Positions 57,372-64,000 of a stretch of DNA of 64,000 nucleotides are shown here, piece by piece (position 1 is the stretch's first letter; each line of letters starts with the position of its first letter). The stretch is from Armigeres subalbatus. Lineage: Eukaryota; Arthropoda; Insecta; Diptera; Culicidae. The notes under the pieces were generated by a model that saw nothing but the letters and a program-made list of their open reading frames with translations, was not told where the DNA came from and made no database searches. The stretch is taken from contig NC_085140.1 of NCBI RefSeq assembly GCF_024139115.2, positions 457,298,248 to 457,362,247 of the forward strand, read 5' to 3'. A program made the translations under genes and the position numbers.

Positions 57372-59028
57372 GTTAATTCTGAAAAAGTTCCTGGAGGAAC
57401 TTCCGGAGGAATTCATGGAGGAGCTTCCGGAGGAATTCCTAGAGGAACTTCCGGAGGAATTCCTAGAGGAACTTCCGGAGGAATTCCTAGAGGAACTTCC
57501 GGAGGAATTCCTAGAGGAACTTCCGGGGGAATTCCTAAAGGCACTTCCGGAGGAATTCCTAGAGGACCTTCCGGATGAATTCCTAGAGGAATTCCTGGAG
57601 GAGCTTCCGTAGGAATTCCTGGAGGAACTTCCGGAGGAATTCCTGGAGGAACGTCCGGAGGAATTCCTGGAGGAAATTCCGGAGGAATTCCTGGAGGAAC
57701 TTCCGGAGGAATTCCTGGAGGAACTTCCGGAAGGAATTCCTGGAGGAACTTCTGGAAGAACTCCTGGAGGAACTTCCGGAGGAATTCCTGGAGGAACTTC
57801 CGGAGGAATTCCTGGAGGAACTTCCGGAGGAATTCCTGGAGGAACTTCCGGAGGAATTCCTGGAGGAACTTCCGGAGGAATTCCCGGAGGAACTTCCGGA
57901 GGAATTCCCGGAGGAATTCCTGGAGGAACTTCCGGAGGAATTCCTGGAGGAACTTCCGGAGGAATTCCTGGAGGAACTTCCGGAGGAATTCCTGGAGGAA
58001 CTTCCGGAGGAATTCCTGGAGGAACTTCCGGAGGAATTCCTGGAGGAACTTCCGGAGGAATTCCTGGAGGAACTTCCGGAGGAATTCCTGGAGGAACTTC
58101 CGGAGGAATTCCTGGAGGAACTTCCGGAGGAATTCCTGGAGGAACTTCCGGAGGAATTCCTGGAGGAACTTCCGGAGGAATTCCTGGAGGAACTTCCGGA
58201 GGAATTCCTGGAGGAACTTCCGGAGGAATTCCTGGAGGAACTTCCGGAGGAATTCCTGGAGGAACTTCCGGAGGAATTCCTGGAGGAACTTCCGGAGGAA
58301 TTCCTGGAGGAACTTCCGGAGGAATTCCTGGAGGAACTTCCGGAGGAATTCCTGGAGGAACTTCCGGAGGAATTCCTGGAGGAACTTCCGGAGGAATTCC
58401 TGGAGGAACTGGAGGAACTTCCGGAGGAATTCCTGGAGGAACTTCCGGAGGAATTCCTGGAGGAACTTCCGGAGGAATTCCTGGAGGAACTTCCGGAGGA
58501 ATTCCTGGAGAACTTCCGGAGGAATTCCTGGAGGAACTTCCGGAGGAATTCCTGGAGGAACTTCCGGAGGAATTCCTGGAGGAACTTCCGGAGGAATTCC
58601 TGGAGGAACTTCCGGAGGAATTCCTGGAGGAACTTCCGGAGGAATTCCTGGAGGAACTTCCGGAGGAATTCCTGGAGGAACTTCCGGAGGAATTCCTGGA
58701 GGAACTTCCGGAGGAATTCCTGGAGGAACTTCCGGAGGAATTCCCGGAGGAACTTCCGGAGGAATTCCCGGAGGAATTCCTGGAGGAACTTCCGGAGGAA
58801 TTCCTGGAGGAACTTCCGGAGGAATTCCTGGAGGAACTTCCGGAGGAATTCCTGGAGGAACTTCCGGAGGAATTCCTGGAGGAACTTCCGGAGGAATTCC
58901 TGGAGGAACTTCCGGAGGAATTCCTGGAGGAACTTCCGGAGGAATTCCTGGAGGAACTTCCGGAGGGATTCCTGGAGGAACTTCCGGAGGAGCTTCCGGA
59001 GGATTCCCGGAGGAACTTTCGGAGGAAT
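57372..59028 (-). repeat. 24-bp satellite array, copy 2 (homogeneous, inverted)
   Basis: About 1.65 kb of the 24-mer made of GGAATTCCTGGA and GGAACTTCCGGA on the plus strand. This is the complement of the CCTCCAGGAATTCCTCCGG variant of array 1. The period is almost exactly 24 bp, so each frame stays constant ([24 protein letters not shown] on the minus strand). A block with CCTAGAGG replaces CCTGGAGG at 57,437-57,595. Irregular units occur at about 58,405 and 58,508. Again no frame of the unit contains a stop, so the 658-, 544- and 491-codon frames are not evidence of genes. Confidence 0.95.
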
Positions 59029-59817
59029 GTATCCACTCAGGATACAAGAAATCATCATTTTGATTCTATAAGATCAACTTCTCCATTTTTGAGACATGGT
59101 CTAGCAAATCCGGAACTCCGGTAAGCAGGTAATCCGGATCGGTCCTATGTGACATGGATCGGATAGAGGATGAATTTCTCATTCCATAGCAAACGGAATC
59201 GTCCAAATCGGTTGAAAACTGACGAAGTTATGGTCATACCAGAACGTGGGTACCATAACTGTCGGTACGTTACGGGGTAAAAATATTCAGAAGCCCCTCC
59301 CCAAGCCCCCTTTTACTGGATTTTCATTTTCATACCACCCAAACCTTAATTTTGCCGAGTTTGAAGATGTCACGGAGTTTCAATTTCCTGCGATGTTTAG
59401 AACCCTAAAAAAAAATCACTTGAAAACGAAAAAGGTACCCGAGTACCCTGTCGGTAACAAAAGGGTTAAGAACGATTTTGTTTACGTTCCCGACGTTTCG
59501 GCCGATTGGTTTTGGCCTTTCTCAAGGGTAGTAAAGTCTATCGTTTATCGTTAGATTCGGTTCTCCATTTTAGTTGCTCGGAGAGTTTCGCTATCGTGCT
59601 TGCAATTTAGTAGAATTATGGTTCGACCCACGCCGCCGTCAATAAAATTTCAATCTGCGCACAGGTTTAGTTCGCCATTGGACATTCTACTGAATTTCTA
59701 CACGAATTTCTTTGTAGTTTCCGCGGGAACTTCTTTGGAATTCTTCGAACTCGACCGTTGCCTTCGTTATTGGTTGACATGCGTCAGCTGTAGACAGCGT
59801 CGACTCTGAAGACAAGT
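59029..59817. other. Unassigned DNA with a dispersed-repeat fragment
   Basis: 59,480-59,540 carries CCCGACGTTTCGGCCG followed by TTTTGGCCTTTCTCAAGGG, a phrase I associate with dispersed mosquito repeats. The rest is not recognised. Confidence 0.45.
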
Positions 59818-59893
59818 CGAGTCAAGTACGAGACACTGAAGACAACTGTTGAGGTCGAAATACGCATCTTTGAGATTACAATTAAGTGGTGGG
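59818..59893 (+). repeat. Fragment of the palindromic element
   Basis: Contains AAGTCGAGTCAAGTACGAGA, CACTGAAGACAACTGTTGAG and ACAATTAAGTGGTGG, matching one arm of the element at 37,982-38,269 with small deletions. Confidence 0.7.
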
Positions 59894-59973
59894 CATGTAA
59901 TTTTTCGAAGGTTAACTGAACATACATACGTAGACATCACCTTATTGACGAGGTAAATTAATTTGTATATTAT

Positions 59974-60290
59974 ACTAGTCGACCCGGCAGACGTTGTCCT
60001 GCGTAGTAGGCGAAAATTCGCATCCATGCGAAATTTCCATACGAATCTTTATTTTAGTTTTTACGATTTACTAAACCTTACTCTTGATTTTTTGCATGAG
60101 GAAATATCATATAAACCCGTCGGAAACCATAACGAACATGTTTGCTGAAGGAATGAAGAAAATCCATCCAGCCGTATTTGAGTTATGCGGATACGAACAC
60201 AGACCATTTCATTTTTATTACTTAGAAGAAGAAGATTCTGTCATCAAGGGCTCCAATCCTATCAAGATTGTGTTGAAAAGATAAAGATAA
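59974..60290 (+). repeat. Dispersed repeat with CGACCCGGCAGACGTTG core
   Basis: Contains CGACCCGGCAGACGTTGTCC and CATCCAGCCGTATTTGAGTT with CATTTCATTTTTATTA, phrases widely repeated in insect genomes. The superfamily is uncertain to me. No target duplication found. Confidence 0.55.
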
Positions 60291-60299
60291 AGTAAAAAA

Positions 60300-61639
60300 T
60301 AATATTGAATTTTGTTAGTAAATAACTCAATCAATTCATAAATTCGAATTGAGGATTTCTTTAAACATCGTCATTGAAAACAGTGAAAAAAACACATTTC
60401 TATGGCAAAAACCGTGGCATCTGATTAAGAACCAAGTGCTGCTCACATCAAGTTCATCTTTTCAAAAGCTCCATTATCCCTCCCATAATATATATCAACC
60501 AGGTCTATTAAGATTTTCTATCTGGCTGCATAGTCTTAGAAAGCACAACAACATTTCCGAGCCACTCGTCAACTCAATTTCGCCCACACAGTCTCTCTAA
60601 TCTTCCGAGCCGAGCACAGTCCACTCCACCGTGTCACAACATCAACGAAAGTCAACGGATGACGGAAGCTCTTGCTCGTGTATGAGAGTGCGGAGTGGAT
60701 ATATCAACCAGCAGCAGGTTTCAGCGGAAATCTCCGGGGCAGGCCACCTCTGCGTTGATTTTCTCCTCGGTCAGGTCACTTGAGAGAAAACCCCATTCTA
60801 AGCATCCAATATAATAATCATCAAATATAAAGCCATTAAGGCCAAGACAAACCCGGTTTCCTTCATAAGTCTCCGCAGACCGCTCCGCTACTCCTGTCGG
60901 GGTCCACTTCCTGGTCGCAATCCTTTGATAATAAACATAGCACTGGCTGGTGGTGCAGCAGGGACACTCAAAAGGGAAGGCATTCTGGTGCAGCTGACGG
61001 TGGATTTATGCTCTATCATCTTTGGCCTGGACCAACTCGGGCGGGCGGTACGGGCGTGTGATGCGATGATGCTACTGCTGACTTCTACCAAGGCTTCTGC
61101 TAATGCTGCAAAAGGAAGCACACAAAGGAATCTCTCCTGGTGGTCGCCTGATGGTGCAGAGACAACCGATGGTAGCTGCCGTGTGCATGGTCTTCTTCGC
61201 ATTCTTCTTAAGGCTTTGGTCCCTTGAACGGGGGAGCGGCACGAAGGTACGGACCATTGCGGGAATGAATGTTGGCTTTCAGGAGATTTTCTGCACCAAC
61301 GAGTTTAATTAGTTTTGTTGAGTGCGGGGTCGGCAGTGATAAATGAATTTCTTCGATTATCTTCACTGATTTCGGTAGGATGTAACGAAGGAGTGAGATT
61401 AAAAAGCACGTCGATGGGAAATCTTCCACAATTAGGGACAGTTAACTACAAAGTGCCTCATTGCGGAATAGGCTGCACCAGTATGTGTGTCAGTAAGATA
61501 CTTACTGATAACTTGCAGTAAGGAGTTCTTGGAACGCCTTCCGTTTGCCAACACGACGTTGTCAACACTTTATCTTAGTTCATTTCGGTAAGCATTCAAT
61601 GAGAATGAACTATAATGGAACGTAAATTTAAAATAGCAG
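60300..61639. other. Unassigned, relatively low-repeat DNA
   Basis: No transposon or gene recognised; 60,600-61,300 is GC-richer. Open frames of up to 104 codons have no known motif. Confidence 0.45.
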
Positions 61640-62389
61640 ATCGCACGTTTCGGAAAAAAATTGCTAAACAAATTCCTGAAGGAAATAATTATGAAATTTT
61701 TGAAGGAGTTTCCGAAGTATTCTTTGAAGAAATTTGCGAAGAAATTTCTGGAAGAAAAATCACTTGTAAAGAAATATCCTAAGGAATCTTCAAAGGAATT
61801 TTCGAAGGAATTTCGGAGGAAATTCCCAAAAAAATATTTGGAATCTCCAAGGAGATCTCCAAAGTTTTTCCCTGAAAGAATTTCTAAATGAATTCTTGGA
61901 GGAATGTCTAAACAACTTAGTATGTCGAATTTTTTTCCAGATGTTTCTTTGAAAATTCCCCAAGGATTTTTAAGAAATAATTTCAAAAATTAGCTCGGAA
62001 ATTTCAAAGAAAATTCTCAGAATTTACTTCTAGAGTTTCTGGAACGAATTCCTAGAGGAAATTCCAATAGAATATCTGTAGGAATTTTCTGAAAAAAATC
62101 TTAACTAATTTCAGTTTATCTCTTAAAAAAGGCTAGAAGAAATTTCCGTGAAAAAAAATAAAAAAATATTCAGCTTCATTTCCGAGGTTTTTTTGAAAAA
62201 AATATCTGGAGCATCTTTTGAGGACTATCCAAAGGAGCTCCAAAGAAGGAATTTGATAATAAATTACTAGAGGAATTTCCGAAGGAGTTTATGCAAAAAT
62301 TTCCGCTGGAATTTCTGAGGATGTTTCTGAATGAATTTCCGACGGAATTCCTTAAGACATTTCCTAGATAAAATAAATTATTTTCTCTT
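61640..62389 (+). repeat. Decayed GAATTT/TTCC satellite flank
   Basis: Units such as GAAGGAATTTTCGAAGGAATTT and AAATTCCTGAAGG at about 12-bp spacing, strongly diverged, similar in style to 56,540-57,371 and to the interior of the hAT element. It leads directly into the 23-bp array. Confidence 0.7.
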
Positions 62390-64000
62390 GCCGGATTCCG
62401 ATGGCCGGATTCCGATGGTAATCCTTTCCGGATTCCGATGGGAATCCTTTCTGGATTCCGATGGGAATGATTTCAGGATTCCGATGGGAATCTTTTCCGA
62501 ATTCCGATGGGAATCCTTTCCGGATTCCGATGGGAATCCTTTCCGGATTCCGATGGGAATCCTTTCCGGATTCCGATGGGAATCCTTTCCGGATTCCGTT
62601 GGGAATCCTTTCCGGATTCCGTTGGGAATCCTTTCCGGATTCCGTTGGGAATCCTTTCCGGATTCCAATGGGAATCTATTCCGGATTCCGAAGGGAATCC
62701 ATTCCGGATTCCGAAGGGAATTTATTTCGGATTCCGATGAGAATCCTTTTTTGATTCCGATGGGAATCCTTTCTGGATTTCGATGGGAATCCTTTCCGGA
62801 TTTTGATGGGAATCCTTTCCGGATTCTGATGGGAATCCTTTCCGGATTCCGATGGGAATCCTTTCCGGATTTCGATTAGAATCCTTTCCGGATTCCGATG
62901 GGAAGCCTTTCCGGATTTCGATGGGAATCCTTTCCGGATTTCGATGGGAATCCTTTCCGGATTCTGATGGGAATCCTTTCCGGATTCTGATGGGAATCCT
63001 TTCCGGATTCTGATGGAAATCATTTCCGGATTCCGATGGGAATCCTTTCCAGATTCCGATGGGAAACTTTTCCGGATTTCGATGGGAATCCTTTCCAGAT
63101 TCCGATGGGAATCCATTCCAGATTCCGATGGGAATCCATTCCGGATTCCGATGGGAATTTATTCCGGATTCCGATGAGAATCCCTTCCGGATTCCGATGG
63201 AAATCCTTTCCGGATTCCGATGGAAATCCTTTTCGGATTCCGATGAGAACCCTTTCCGGATTCCGACGGGAATCCTTTCGGATTCCGACGGGAATCTTTT
63301 CCGGATTCCGACGGGAATCCTTTTCGGATTCTGACGGGAATCCTTTTCGGATTCCGACGGGAATCTTTTCCGGATTCAAACGGCAATCATTTCCGGATTC
63401 CGACGGCAATCCTTTCCGGATTTCGACGGGAATCCTTTCCGGATTCCGACGGGAATCTTTTCATTCCGACGGGAATCCTTTTCGGATTCCGATGGAAATC
63501 CTTTCTAGATTCCGATGGAAATCCTTTTCGGATTCCGATGAGAACACTTTCCGGATTCCGACGGGAATCCTTTCCTGATTCCGACAGGAATCCTTTCCTG
63601 ATTCCGACGGGAATCCTTTCCGGATTCCGACGGGAATCCTTTCCGGATTCCGACGGGAATCCTTTCCAGATTTCGACGGGAATCCTTTTGGGGATTCCGA
63701 CGGGAATCCTTTCCGGATTCCGACGGGAATCCTTTCCGGATTCCGACGGGAATCCTTTCCGGATTCCAACGGGAATCCTTTCCAGATTTCGACGGGAATC
63801 CTTTTGGGGATTCCGACGGGAATCCTTTCCGGATTCCGACGGGAATCCTTTCTGGATTCCAACGGGAATCCTTTTCGGATTCCAACGGGAATCCTTTCCG
63901 GATTCCAACGGGAATCCTTTCCGGATTCCGACGGGAATCCTTTCCGGATTCCAACGGGAATCCTTTCTGGATTCCGACGGAAATCGTTTCCGGATTCCAA
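62390..64000 (+). repeat. 23-bp satellite array (runs off window)
   Basis: About 70 copies of a 23-mer composed of GGATTCC, GATG (or GACG), GGAATCC and TTTCC. GGATTCC and GGAATCC are perfect complements around a 4-base loop, so each unit can form a 7-bp hairpin. 62,390-63,255 is mostly GATG; from about 63,265 it is mostly GACG, with a short return to GATG at 63,485-63,540. Because 23 is not a multiple of 3, one frame reads as a 23-residue repeat (FPSESGKDSRRNPERIPVGIRKG split across frames); I see no sign of coding. Confidence 0.95.

Noticed and set aside
57060..59058. 658-, 544- and 491-codon frames in array 2
   Set aside because: Three overlapping frames on one strand are all open for the same trivial reason; no domain or start context.
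62331..64000. Frames with a repeating FRIPMGIL/GFRWESFPDSDG pattern
   Set aside because: Period of 23 bp is not a multiple of 3 and both strands are open; satellite.
62390..64000. NF-kB/Rel sites (GGGRNNYYCC) in the 23-bp satellite
   Set aside because: GGGAATCCTT lacks the final CC.

Overview
The window looks like intergenic or intronic DNA from a large, transposon-rich mosquito genome, most likely Aedes (Culicinae). Supporting this are several tRNA-related SINEs of the Feilai type, degraded BEL/Pao retrotransposons, RTE-clade non-LTR elements, many hAT-type elements with 8-bp target duplications, dispersed arrays of the motif ATTAGGCCGAA, and very long GA-rich and GGAATTCC-type satellites. 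I found no convincing host protein-coding gene. The longest open frames (up to 1,758 codons) lie in satellites whose repeat unit has no stop codon in any of the six frames.

Layout. 1-1,845 is unassigned. 1,845-2,390 is a GA-rich tract leading into a 4.9-kb array of a 24-bp satellite (2,391-7,334), with a SINE beside it (7,372-7,664). 7.7-11.0 kb is unassigned. A GA-rich element with inverted terminal iterons lies at 11.03-12.25 kb, followed by a hairpin-bearing dispersed repeat (12.36-13.0 kb). A 5'-truncated BEL/Pao element occupies 14.0-17.6 kb. Smaller LINE remnants lie at 19.4-20.6 kb, a tRNA-like unit at 21.5 kb and a SINE at 23.6 kb. A second, more broken BEL/Pao element lies at 24.6-27.9 kb.

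The 28.0-35.6 kb region is a readable nest. A dispersed repeat was split by an RTE element (28,643-34,985, 12-bp target duplication). That RTE was in turn hit by two hAT-type elements (374 bp and 2,997 bp), each with a perfect 8-bp target duplication. The larger one carries decayed units of the same satellite class. Another hAT-type element sits at 35.8-36.8 kb. Two copies of an almost perfectly palindromic element lie at 38.0 and 40.9 kb. 44.33-48.68 kb is a foldback element whose arms are tandem ~160-bp repeats; it contains a segment related to 39.1-39.7 kb and a 129-bp hAT MITE. Two broken RTE copies follow (49.2-52.9 kb), one interrupted by a 438-bp TIR element. Then come a Harbinger-like MITE, an 11-bp satellite (55.0-55.7 kb) and nested SINEs (55.8-56.3 kb). 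The 24-bp satellite reappears inverted (57.37-59.03 kb), and a 23-bp satellite (62.39 kb to the window end) runs off the edge.

Nothing here works as an operon or pathway. The biology is that of transposons and satellites: the insertion order can be read from target duplications, and satellite turnover can be read from variant blocks and decayed flanks. Family names rest on motif recognition from the sequence alone; no database search was possible.
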